Positions 1 through 5,661 of a DNA stretch of 5,807 bases are shown in pieces. Under the pieces are notes generated by a model. It did no database searches. It worked only from the letters and a program-made list of their open reading frames with translations, and was not told the origin of the DNA. The stretch covers positions 1 to 5,807 of the forward strand of contig DIVI01000080.1 of assembly GCA_002423305.1 (NCBI GenBank), given 5' to 3'. The DNA comes from Methylococcus sp. UBA6136 (GTDB lineage Bacteria > Pseudomonadota > Gammaproteobacteria > Methylococcales > Methylococcaceae). Both the position numbers and the translations under genes were made by a program. The stretch's first letter is position 1, and the number at the start of each line of letters is the position of its first letter.

Positions 1-213
1 CTTGATCAGATCGAACCCGGCTCGCATGTCATCATTGATGGAACCCGGGCCGAATTCATTGACCACGATATTCTGGGGAGTATTACCAACTACCTGAAAG
101 CCGCGCAGGACAGCGATGTCACTGTTCATGTGCGCAATGTCGGAGGAGTATCCGGAGACGGCTATGAGTTGGCGATGGGAGGCGCATTTGGGGTGAGTGA
201 GGTGCAACACTGA
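1..213 (+). CDS. SulP-family anion transporter, C-terminal STAS end (5' partial)
   Basis: Frame 1 is open from the window edge to a TGA at 211-213 and gives the last 70 residues of a protein. The segment VIIDGTRAEFIDHDI (residues 10-24 of the fragment), followed by a helix and a short beta strand (VTVHVRN), resembles the STAS domain that ends SulP-family carriers, in particular those of proteobacteria often found with or fused to carbonic anhydrases. SulP proteins are inner-membrane carriers for sulfate, bicarbonate or other anions, and STAS is a cytoplasmic regulatory domain. The transport domain lies outside the window, so the substrate cannot be judged from sequence. It converges on the minus-strand gene at 311-868. 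A beta-carbonic anhydrase 2.3 kb away makes bicarbonate a reasonable guess, but this is inference. The family call rests on a short fragment. Confidence 0.72.
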   Translation, partial: LDQIEPGSHVIIDGTRAEFIDHDILGSITNYLKAAQDSDVTVHVRNVGGVSGDGYELAMGGAFGVSEVQH

Positions 214-260
214 GGTGAGGTGGAAAAACGTTGGCTTTGGTTCCTCAGTAGTCGGGACAT

Positions 261-289
261 AAAAAAACCGGCGTTGTTTAAGCGCCGGT
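261..289 (-). terminator. Rho-independent terminator of the secreted-protein gene
   Basis: ACCGGCG (267-273) pairs with CGCCGGT (283-289) around a 9-base loop. A run of seven A on the plus strand (261-267) becomes a T run just after the stem when read on the minus strand. It lies about 20 bases beyond the stop codon at 311. On the plus strand no T run follows the stem, so it is a weak candidate for ending the SulP transcript. Confidence 0.85.
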
Positions 290-310
290 ACAAGTGCTCA
301 AACAACCTGC

Positions 311-868
311 CTAAATTTTATCAATCACGGTGACGCAGAGATTGATTGGCTTTTGATTGACATCAAGAATCGGCTTGATGGTGAACGTCACCAGACTTTC
401 AACGCCGGCGTCACCCAGATTTTCAGTGGGTACTTTTTCAAGCTCAACCTTGTTGGCCTTGATGGACCAGGTGTAGTTGGCATCAAATGCCGAATTTTGT
501 GCCGAGTTTTCTAGGTCGACTTCGAAGTTCGCACCAGGACAAGCTGGTCCCGGGTTTTTGAGATCGAGGACATGTGTATGGAATCCGCTGGGGGACTGCT
601 CATGGCTGCTGTCATCAATCGGCAGGTGTGTGGTCAACACCAGGACATTGTTGGTACCGTCTGTCAGGGCACCAAATCCAAAAGCATCGGCCTTGCCGTC
701 TATGGGAATAGAGGCTGCGGTTTCAATGTCTATTTCAACGACTTTTTGTCTTCCCTCCCACTCGACTTCGGCAGATTTCATTTTGAGAAACTCTGTTCCT
801 GTTGCCGCGCTGGCGCCGCTGAAGACAAGCAAGCCAGAGCAGATGAACATCCAAGATGGCCTTTTCAT
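311..868 (-). CDS. Small secreted protein of unknown function
   Basis: A 185-residue protein whose family I do not recognise. The N-terminus has a Lys-Arg pair, a hydrophobic core (WMFICSGLLVFSG) and an ASA|AT cleavage site at about residue 20, so export by Sec to the periplasm or beyond is likely. The mature part looks beta-rich and acidic. It has two cysteines (about C110 and C178) that could form a disulfide, and a His-containing stretch (H81, H89, then an FHTH motif at about 96-99) that could bind metal. The frame stays open upstream to 952, but GGAGGG (875-880) sits at the right distance only for the paired ATGs at 871 and 868; I prefer 868 because the spacing is better. It has its own terminator and a dyad upstream, so it is probably a single-gene transcript. 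The function is unknown. Confidence 0.72.
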   Translation of the reverse strand: MKRPSWMFICSGLLVFSGASAATGTEFLKMKSAEVEWEGRQKVVEIDIETAASIPIDGKADAFGFGALTDGTNNVLVLTTHLPIDDSSHEQSPSGFHTHVLDLKNPGPACPGANFEVDLENSAQNSAFDANYTWSIKANKVELEKVPTENLGDAGVESLVTFTIKPILDVNQKPINLCVTVIDKI

Positions 869-874
869 CATGAT

Positions 875-880
875 CCCTCC
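875..880 (-). promoter_or_regulatory. Ribosome binding site deciding the start at 868
   Basis: The minus strand reads GGAGGG-ATC-ATG-ATG. The SD lies 6 bases before the second ATG (868) and 3 before the first (871). This favours the signal-peptide start over the long upstream extension to 952. Confidence 0.7.
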
Positions 881-935
881 GTGCAGAAAATATTCTGTTT
901 GTAAGCGTAGAGCAGGGCTCCACACCGACATGATA

Positions 936-950
936 GTATCGGAACGATAC
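936..950. promoter_or_regulatory. Perfect dyad GTATCG-GAA-CGATAC, candidate operator
   Basis: Two 6-base arms flank a 3-base centre, about 65 bases upstream of the ATG at 868. Its size and place suit a dimeric repressor or activator of the secreted-protein gene. On the minus strand a weak -10-like TACTAT overlaps one arm. The cognate regulator cannot be named. Confidence 0.35.
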
Positions 951-1180
951 AAAAGCTAGAGGGGCAACAACGGACAGGGCCCGGGCTGGGTAGGCGCTGA
1001 AATCAAGGCATCTGAAGCTAAAACATATGAGTCAGGCGAGGGTGAGCGGGCATAATGACCGTCAATCACACCCAGAAGGCACCTGAGCATGGCGAATTGC
1101 CAATTAGTAAGTTTCAATTTCGAGGGGAGCCGGATTGCCGGAAACCTGTTCCAATAGCACGGCCTAGCTAGGGTCGCGAA

Positions 1181-1930
1181 CTATTCCGGGACATCCACGT
1201 ATAGGTTGAGCGATAACAGATGAAAGTCCCGGTCGTAATTGAGGTCACGACTGATGTACTGATTCATGTAACCCACTTCCGCTCGCAGGGCCGGGGCAAA
1301 TTTGTAGCCGATCCCAACAAAAACACGGTTTTGGTCGAATCCGGACACAGGTCCCCAATCCACGGTATTGGCGTTGATGAATAGCTCGTCGCTTCCGACC
1401 AGCGACCATTCTTTATTCAGGGGATGCACAAATTTGAGCATTTGCCGAAAGCGGACCGCCGTGCCGCTTCCGATATTTACGGTCCGCTGCTCCAAACGTG
1501 ACCTCAATTGAAGATCGCCAGTGGTTGTTGGCAGTGCAAAGGTGTACTGCTCCCAAGCGCGATTCTCATTGGTTGGCTCCTTGGCCAGCGGTGGGATGGC
1601 ATAAGCGAAAGCATAACCCACATGCGCCGAGTGGTTTGCATTGAATTGATAACCGACCGCATCGTGGGTAACAACGCTACTGACCTGATAGCCTTGGCCC
1701 TCGGGAGGAAATGGACGAGCTTGCTCCGTAGTTCGCAAGGAGACGTCTCCATAGTATATCCAGGGAGATTTCTCGCCAAAGCGACCGCTTACCATTACAT
1801 TGGCCCAGGTTCCGAATAACTGCTCGGTCCCCTCGATGCCATCTTCCGAGGCGGGTGATTGCTGGCAGATAAGCAGACCCGCGAGGAGGATTGGACTCAA
1901 CAGAGGGCGCGACCTGATGAGAGTGTTCAT
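1181..1930 (-). CDS. DUF2490 family protein, probable outer-membrane beta-barrel
   Basis: This 249-residue protein begins with a signal peptide: basic MNTLIRSR, a hydrophobic core at about 10-21, and likely cleavage after SPA at about residue 27. The body carries the DUF2490 pattern: NENRAWEQ (121-128), RSRLEQR (143-149), Arg160 and Arg162, LKFVHPL (165-171), DELFIN (181-186), GFDQNR (197-202) and GYMNQ (220-224). Alternating strands near the C-terminus suggest an outer-membrane beta-barrel. Family members have no settled function. The ATG at 1930 lies 3 bases after the stop of the upstream membrane-protein gene and has no good SD of its own, so translation is probably coupled to that gene. 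The cysteine at residue 22 does not sit in a proper lipobox (LLIC), so a lipoprotein is unlikely. The family call is firm; the role is not. Confidence 0.85.
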   Translation of the reverse strand: MNTLIRSRPLLSPILLAGLLICQQSPASEDGIEGTEQLFGTWANVMVSGRFGEKSPWIYYGDVSLRTTEQARPFPPEGQGYQVSSVVTHDAVGYQFNANHSAHVGYAFAYAIPPLAKEPTNENRAWEQYTFALPTTTGDLQLRSRLEQRTVNIGSGTAVRFRQMLKFVHPLNKEWSLVGSDELFINANTVDWGPVSGFDQNRVFVGIGYKFAPALRAEVGYMNQYISRDLNYDRDFHLLSLNLYVDVPE

Positions 1931-1933
1931 TAT

Positions 1934-2395
1934 TCAAAAGTAAAAGACACTAAGAAGCCAGACCAACAGAGAGATCACCAAGGTATCCCAGTATTGCCTG
2001 AATAGGCCCCTAAACCAGAGATTGAAGAAGTGCCAGGTGCGGAAGCGGGCGATGAAATAACGCCGAATAAGAATCTGGAGAAACTTGGCAAAGGCAATAA
2101 AAACAAACAGGCCGGTCCATGCCGTAAACATCTGGGCCGTGTGGCCTTCGACGTGAAGCAGTGCCTCCAGCAGATGCTCCACACCCATCTCACCCAGTTC
2201 GATCACAATATGGATGAGATGCAGGATAAAGCCCAGAATGAAGTTACCCGCATACCAGAAAACCAGCAGCAACGCGGGAACGATCAATTGCGGCCTTAAC
2301 CAGAAAGGCCGTCTTTTGGAAACGGTTAACTCAGTCGGCGCCGCCATGGTTCCGGTCTGGAACAACAAGGTCTTGATCATCAGCAGCATGTTCAT
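1934..2395 (-). CDS. Small integral membrane protein with His/Glu-rich helix, unknown function
   Basis: A 153-residue protein I cannot assign to a family. Hydrophobic segments lie at about residues 37-66, 90-111 and 137-153, giving about three membrane helices. The end of the first runs into a helical stretch where H59, H62, E66, E69, E73, E77, H81 and H85 fall every 3-4 residues, forming a polar stripe on one face. The loop between helices 2 and 3 is Arg- and aromatic-rich and probably cytoplasmic. The start is uncertain: ATG at 2395 is abutted by GAGAG, which is better spaced for the ATG two codons later (2389), and an ATG at codon 17 (2347) is also possible. The gene follows the carbonic anhydrase by 63 bases and precedes DUF2490 by 3 bases, so a joint role with one or both is plausible but unproven. 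Confidence 0.72.
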   Translation of the reverse strand: MNMLLMIKTLLFQTGTMAAPTELTVSKRRPFWLRPQLIVPALLLVFWYAGNFILGFILHLIHIVIELGEMGVEHLLEALLHVEGHTAQMFTAWTGLFVFIAFAKFLQILIRRYFIARFRTWHFFNLWFRGLFRQYWDTLVISLLVWLLSVFYF

Positions 2396-2426
2396 CTCTC
2401 ATGGCTGCCCCATGTGTCACAGATAA

Positions 2427-2439
2427 CGAATCTGATTCG
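2427..2439. repeat. Short perfect dyad CGAATC-T-GATTCG between carbonic anhydrase and membrane-protein genes
   Basis: Six-base arms are separated by one base, in the 63-base gap. Flanking TAA and GTAA extend it imperfectly. It could be an operator or a weak hairpin within the transcript. There is no T run, so it is not an intrinsic terminator. Confidence 0.35.
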
Positions 2440-2458
2440 GTAAGAAGATGACCCTCGA

Positions 2459-3100
2459 TCAGGTCACCTGATCGTATTCATAGATTGGATCCAGTTTGCA
2501 ACCGGAATCCAGTCTGATCAGTTCCTTGATAACACCATCATTCAAGCCATAAACCCAGCCGTATAGGATGGGACGATTTTCCAGCTTCCATGCGCTCTGA
2601 ATGATGGAGGTGTGGGCGAGATTGTAAATTTGCTCGATGACATTCAACTCCACGAGACGAGCGACTCGATCATTCTCCGAACTGAGCCGATGCAACTCCT
2701 TTTCGTGCAGGCGTTGAATATCCTTGATGTGTTTTAGCCACTTGTTGACCATTAACAGGCCAGGAGACTGCTTTTTCAGGGATGCCCTGATTCCGCCGCA
2801 ATTGTAGTGACCGCAAACCACAACATGTGGCACCTCCAGAACATCGACGGCGTATTGCAGCACGGAAAGGCTGTTGAAATCGGTTGTGATGACCTGGTTG
2901 GCAATGTTGCGATGAACGAAGATCTCGCCCGGCTGGGCGTTGACCGCGATTTCTGGCGGTACTCGGCTATCAGAACAGCCAATCCAGAGCACTTCGGGTT
3001 TCTGAACCTCGGCGAGTCGACTGAAAAAGGCCTGATCCCCGGTGACTTGATGCTCAGCCCATGCCTTGTTTTGCAGCAAAAATCTTTCGAATGTTTCCAC
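2459..3100 (-). CDS. can: Beta-class carbonic anhydrase (Can type)
   Basis: A cytoplasmic zinc enzyme that interconverts CO2 and bicarbonate. The 213-residue length is close to the E. coli Can enzyme (about 220). The zinc ligands are all visible: C42 and D44 in WIGCSDSR, and H98 and C101 in GHYNCGG. R46 of the Asp-Arg catalytic dyad is present, as are the family segments PPEIAV (48-53) and FVHRNIANQV (61-70). The numbering of the ligands matches E. coli Can. The start is a GTG at 3098-3100 with AGAGGA (3108-3113) 7 bases upstream. It is the first gene of a likely three-gene group with the membrane protein and DUF2490. It may supply bicarbonate for carboxylases or work with the nearby SulP carrier; the latter is inference. 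A 24-base dyad upstream may regulate it. Confidence 0.96.
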   Translation of the reverse strand: METFERFLLQNKAWAEHQVTGDQAFFSRLAEVQKPEVLWIGCSDSRVPPEIAVNAQPGEIFVHRNIANQVITTDFNSLSVLQYAVDVLEVPHVVVCGHYNCGGIRASLKKQSPGLLMVNKWLKHIKDIQRLHEKELHRLSSENDRVARLVELNVIEQIYNLAHTSIIQSAWKLENRPILYGWVYGLNDGVIKELIRLDSGCKLDPIYEYDQVT

Positions 3101-3107
3101 AACCGGA

Positions 3108-3113
3108 TCCTCT
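3108..3113 (-). promoter_or_regulatory. Ribosome binding site for the GTG start of carbonic anhydrase
   Basis: AGAGGA on the minus strand lies 7 bases before the GTG at 3100, which supports this non-ATG start. The resulting N-terminus METFERFLLQNKAWAE is typical of the family. Confidence 0.75.
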
Positions 3114-3241
3114 GGTGTTTGCTTTTGGACTGATCAACGAGCGCAGCCAGGTTTCGTTGCGACACCATTACACCATGTGGTTAGGTTCTTCACAACCGTA
3201 AGTTAGCTCTAATGGGCTAATGGCCCCAAAAAAGCCTTATT

Positions 3242-3265
3242 TGAATGGTGTATATGAACCATTCA
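3242..3265. promoter_or_regulatory. 24-base dyad TGAATGGT-N8-ACCATTCA, candidate operator
   Basis: Perfect 8-base arms flank an 8-base AT-rich spacer, about 140 bases upstream of the carbonic anhydrase GTG. Read on the minus strand, TATACA (3249-3254) lies at the centre and could be a -10 element, with a poor -35-like TCTTCA (3272-3277) 17 bases before it. If that promoter is real, a bound protein would cover the -10 and repress. The dyad is plain in the sequence; the promoter and regulator are guesses. Confidence 0.45.
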
Positions 3266-3526
3266 GACGGTTGAAGATCATCCCTAAAAACGGACACATG
3301 GGTTACCGGGATAAGGTCAGACGTCTTTAAACTGACTTTGGCTTGGATGGAAGCACGCGTCTGGGCATCACTGAACTCTGAATGGCAAGGTTTCGTAATG
3401 GACTTACGGAAAAACAGGGGGTGGTTTTTCAGTGATTCCGAAACTTATGCGACAACTCTTGAGGGCTACGAGGCTGACAAGCGACACTTGTCAACGCTAG
3501 CCATTTCGGGGCTCCATAAGCAAAGG

Positions 3527-3581
3527 TCGCCTGACGCGCCACGTTGTCGTCTTACAGGCCAGCGAGTGGCGAATCAGGCGA
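3527..3581 (-). repeat. Interrupted inverted repeat just after norB
   Basis: TCGCCTGA (3527-3534) pairs with TCAGGCGA (3574-3581), and inside it CGCCAC (3537-3542) pairs with GTGGCG (3566-3571). Together they give 14 pairs with a 2x2 internal loop and a 23-base terminal loop. It starts 5 bases beyond the norB stop codon, where a terminator or 3' protective hairpin would sit. No clear T run follows on the minus strand (CCTTTGCTT), so it is not a canonical intrinsic terminator. Confidence 0.45.
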
Positions 3582-3586
3582 TTAGG

Positions 3587-5062
3587 TCAATGTTCCTCAA
3601 TCACCAGTTCTTCACGGCTTTCGCAGGCGCCGATGGTCAGGAGATCCCAGACCAGCAGGATGGCGCCGGCGAAGGTCATGACGCCGAACACCAGGCGCCA
3701 GTTCATGGCCTGCTGGAACCAGGGGTGGTTTTGTCCGGCGAAGTATCCGCCCCAGGTCGAGCCCTCGACGGCGCGTTCAATGAAGGATTGCTCATAGCCG
3801 GCGATCAGAAGGGCCACGGTCATGCCCATAACGCCGAGGTTCAGTAGACCCATGGCCCATTTCCACTTCCAGCCACTATCTTGCAGACCTTCGCCCATCC
3901 ACACGCCACCGCGCCAGCGCTGGATCGCTAGGTAGAAGAAGGCGATGATGATGGTGGCGTAGGCGCCGAAGAAGGCGAGGTGACCATGGGAGGCCGACCA
4001 CTGGGTGCCGTGGGTATAGAGATTGATCTGCGGCAGGGTGTGCATGAAGCCCCAAACCCCCGCGCCGAGGAAGTTGCCGAAGGTGTGGGCGATGATCCAG
4101 GCCAGCGCCGGATGGTTGGTGCTGCGGAACTTGTGGACGCCGGCGTCATAAACCGAATGCACGACCATCGCCACCAGCGGAATCGGTTCCAGCGCCGAGA
4201 AGAAGCCGCCGATAGTCAGCCAGTATTCGGGGGTGCCGATCCAGAAGTAGTGATGCCCGAGGCCAAGGATGCCGGATCCGAACATCAGTGCCACTTCAAT
4301 ATATAGCCAAGTCTGCACGATCTGACGGCGCGCGCCGATCAGCTTCATCAGGCTCCAGGCCATGATGCAGCCCACCAACACTTCCCAGGTGGCTTCCACC
4401 CACAGGTGAATCACCCACCACCACCAGTATTGGTCGACGGTGATGTTGGTCGAGTAGAACATTCCCGCCAGATAGAGGCCGGCCAGCGCGACCAGATCCA
4501 GCGTCAGCACGCCGGAGATGCCCGACCAGCGGCCTTTCGAGAAGGTGGCAGCGACGTTGTAGAAGAACACCAGCATCACCGCGACGATGCCGATGTCGGC
4601 CCAGCGGGGCGCTTCGATGTATTCACGGCCCTCGTTGATGAACCAACGCGTAGTGTCGTTGCCGGGACCGGTCTGCACCAGCAGATAGACCAGCACGACG
4701 ATGGTCACGGCGCCAGTCAGCACCCAGTAGGCGATGTTGCCCAGCTTGAGGCCGACGATCTCGATGCCGCTCTCCTCCTCAAGGAACCAGTAGACCGCGC
4801 CGATGAACCCATACAGCATCCACACCACCATGGCGTTGATATGCACCATGCGGTTGACGCTGAAGTCGAGGGTGTCGAATAGGAAGTTCGGCCAGATGAA
4901 TTGCAGCGCGGCCAGCAGGCCGAACAGCAGTTGGGCGATGAACAGGATCATTGCCGTCGAGAAATACTTCACGGCCAGTTTCTGGCCGCCGTTGAGATTG
5001 TCGGAATTCAGCGGGGCGCATACCGCGAGTCCCGTTTCCATGAGAGGTGTCGTCGCGTTCAT
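3587..5062 (-). CDS. norB: Nitric oxide reductase large subunit NorB (cytochrome c-dependent type)
   Basis: The catalytic subunit of cNOR, an inner-membrane haem-copper oxidase relative that reduces 2 NO to N2O. The 491 residues, with about 12 membrane helices, hold every metal ligand: H74 and H361 for low-spin haem b, H359 for haem b3, and H219, H270, H271 and E223 for the non-haem iron. E227 and E292 are also kept. From H219 onward, positions are a constant 12 residues higher than in Pseudomonas aeruginosa NorB (H207, E211, H258, H259, E280, H347, H349), so the core has no gaps. There is no fused quinol-oxidising N-terminal extension, so this is not a qNOR. The ATG at 5062 has AGGAG 5 bases before it; the open frame runs on to 5131, but only inside norC. 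It is 2 bases after norC and cotranslated. No norQ or norD follows. Confidence 0.97.
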   Translation of the reverse strand: MNATTPLMETGLAVCAPLNSDNLNGGQKLAVKYFSTAMILFIAQLLFGLLAALQFIWPNFLFDTLDFSVNRMVHINAMVVWMLYGFIGAVYWFLEEESGIEIVGLKLGNIAYWVLTGAVTIVVLVYLLVQTGPGNDTTRWFINEGREYIEAPRWADIGIVAVMLVFFYNVAATFSKGRWSGISGVLTLDLVALAGLYLAGMFYSTNITVDQYWWWWVIHLWVEATWEVLVGCIMAWSLMKLIGARRQIVQTWLYIEVALMFGSGILGLGHHYFWIGTPEYWLTIGGFFSALEPIPLVAMVVHSVYDAGVHKFRSTNHPALAWIIAHTFGNFLGAGVWGFMHTLPQINLYTHGTQWSASHGHLAFFGAYATIIIAFFYLAIQRWRGGVWMGEGLQDSGWKWKWAMGLLNLGVMGMTVALLIAGYEQSFIERAVEGSTWGGYFAGQNHPWFQQAMNWRLVFGVMTFAGAILLVWDLLTIGACESREELVIEEH

Positions 5063-5064
5063 GC

Positions 5065-5661
5065 TCACTCCTGCGCGGTCAGCGTCTTGAAATTGTGGGG
5101 GAAGCCGTTGGTGTCGATGGTCGACATCCATTTGAGGAAGGCCACCACGCCATGGGCTTCCTCGTCGGTGATGTCCAGTTGCGGCATGCGCCGGCCGCTA
5201 CCGAAGGTGCGGGCATGGTTGGGCGGATCCTTGAGGAAAGTCAGCATCTGCGCCTCGCGGTTGGCCTCGTCGATCCAGCCCGGATCAAGCCAGGCCTTGG
5301 TCAGATCGGGCGCGTAATAAGCCCCGTTGCCGAGGATCGTGTGGCAGTTCATGCAGTTCTTGGCTTGGGTGGTTTTCTTGCCCAGCGCCACCAGCGCCTC
5401 GGCTTCGGTTTCGCTCAGCTTCTTGCCGAACAGCGGCTGCTCGTCGCCGATGACCGGCTGGAAGCGGTTCTTCGTATTGTCGAAGCGATAGTCGATTTTC
5501 TGGTTGATGACGCTATACGCCGGCACGCGCTGACTGCCGGCCACAACCTCGGACATCGAGTGAAAGGTCAGCGTGATCAGCACGATGAATGAGCCGGATG
5601 TCACCCAGATGGCGACTTTTTTCCAAAAGGGCTCGGAAGCCCAGAGGGGCGAAGGTTTCAC
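5065..5661 (-). CDS. norC: Nitric oxide reductase cytochrome c subunit NorC, extended form
   Basis: The membrane-anchored monohaem cytochrome c that feeds electrons to NorB from the periplasmic side. The 198 residues have one N-terminal membrane helix (about 15-34), the haem site CMNCH (C103, C106, H107) followed by the NorC-typical TILGNGAYYAPDL, the distal ligand M159 in RRMPQL, and the conserved tail AFLKWMSTIDTNGFP. The start is a GTG at 5661 with AAGGAG (5670-5675) 8 bases upstream; the open frame to 5727 lies inside the upstream gene. P. aeruginosa NorC is about 146 residues. The extra length here is mainly about 40 residues between the anchor and the haem site, in a charged and aromatic stretch (about 45-85). 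The GTG overlaps the upstream stop codon as GTGA, and norB follows after 2 bases. Confidence 0.95.
   Translation of the reverse strand: MKPSPLWASEPFWKKVAIWVTSGSFIVLITLTFHSMSEVVAGSQRVPAYSVINQKIDYRFDNTKNRFQPVIGDEQPLFGKKLSETEAEALVALGKKTTQAKNCMNCHTILGNGAYYAPDLTKAWLDPGWIDEANREAQMLTFLKDPPNHARTFGSGRRMPQLDITDEEAHGVVAFLKWMSTIDTNGFPHNFKTLTAQE
5068..5072 (-). promoter_or_regulatory. Ribosome binding site of norB inside the end of norC
   Basis: AGGAG on the minus strand overlaps the last norC codons, 5 bases before the norB ATG at 5062. It rejects the longer reading frame that starts at 5131 and shows tight norC-norB coupling. Confidence 0.8.

Larger units (their letters stand above)
872..1180. other. 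Intergenic stretch with no recognisable gene
   Basis: This holds the upstream region of the secreted-protein gene and the 3' side of the DUF2490 gene. I see a 15-base perfect dyad at 936-950, a 10-base palindrome CCTAGCTAGG at 1163-1172 just beyond the DUF2490 stop, and a short stem TGGC/GCCA near 1090-1102. None of these has a T tract, so no intrinsic terminator for the DUF2490 gene is visible. No convincing -35/-10 pair was found. Confidence 0.5.
3101..3586. other. Gene-free stretch between norB and carbonic anhydrase
   Basis: I see no supported gene here. It should contain the promoter of the carbonic anhydrase group and the 3' end of the nor transcript. Visible items are a tandem CTAATGG repeat (3209-3223), a 24-base dyad (3242-3265), a hairpin of 8 pairs with one G-U and an 11-base loop (3313-3339), a 7-pair hairpin TGACAAG/CTTGTCA (3475-3493), and an interrupted inverted repeat (3527-3581). 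An open frame on the plus strand from 3338 runs on into antisense norB and is judged spurious. Confidence 0.5.

Noticed and set aside
477..959. Plus-strand open frame opposite the secreted-protein gene
   Set aside because: The minus-strand gene has an SD, a signal peptide and its own terminator; the plus frame has none of these.
1860..1870. Lipoprotein signal at Cys22 of the DUF2490 protein
   Set aside because: The residues before the Cys are LLI rather than a small residue at -1, and a normal signal peptidase I site follows at SPA.
3209..3232. Terminator formed by GGGC-TAAT-GGCCCC near a run of six bases
   Set aside because: The run is A on the plus strand after the stem and lies before the stem on the minus strand, so neither direction gives stem-then-T-run.
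3527..3581. Integron attC site
   Set aside because: The arms do not end in the RYYYAAC/GTTRRRY core sites, and no cassette-like array is present.
3101..3586. FNR/NNR-type box (TTGAT-N4-ATCAA) for nitric oxide control
   Set aside because: No convincing match was seen here or before norC; the nor promoter is probably upstream of the window end.
3338..3847. Plus-strand open frame of 169 codons across the gene-free stretch and the end of norB
   Set aside because: Its second half is antisense to norB, no SD is evident, and the protein looks like translated noncoding DNA with no recognisable motif.
4406..4882. Plus-strand open frame of 158 codons inside norB
   Set aside because: It is antisense to a clear norB; the His/Asp-rich product is a typical mirror of GC-rich membrane-protein codons.
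5047..5592. Plus-strand open frame of 181 codons opposite norC
   Set aside because: norC on the other strand has a full set of haem and Met ligands, so this frame is a shadow.
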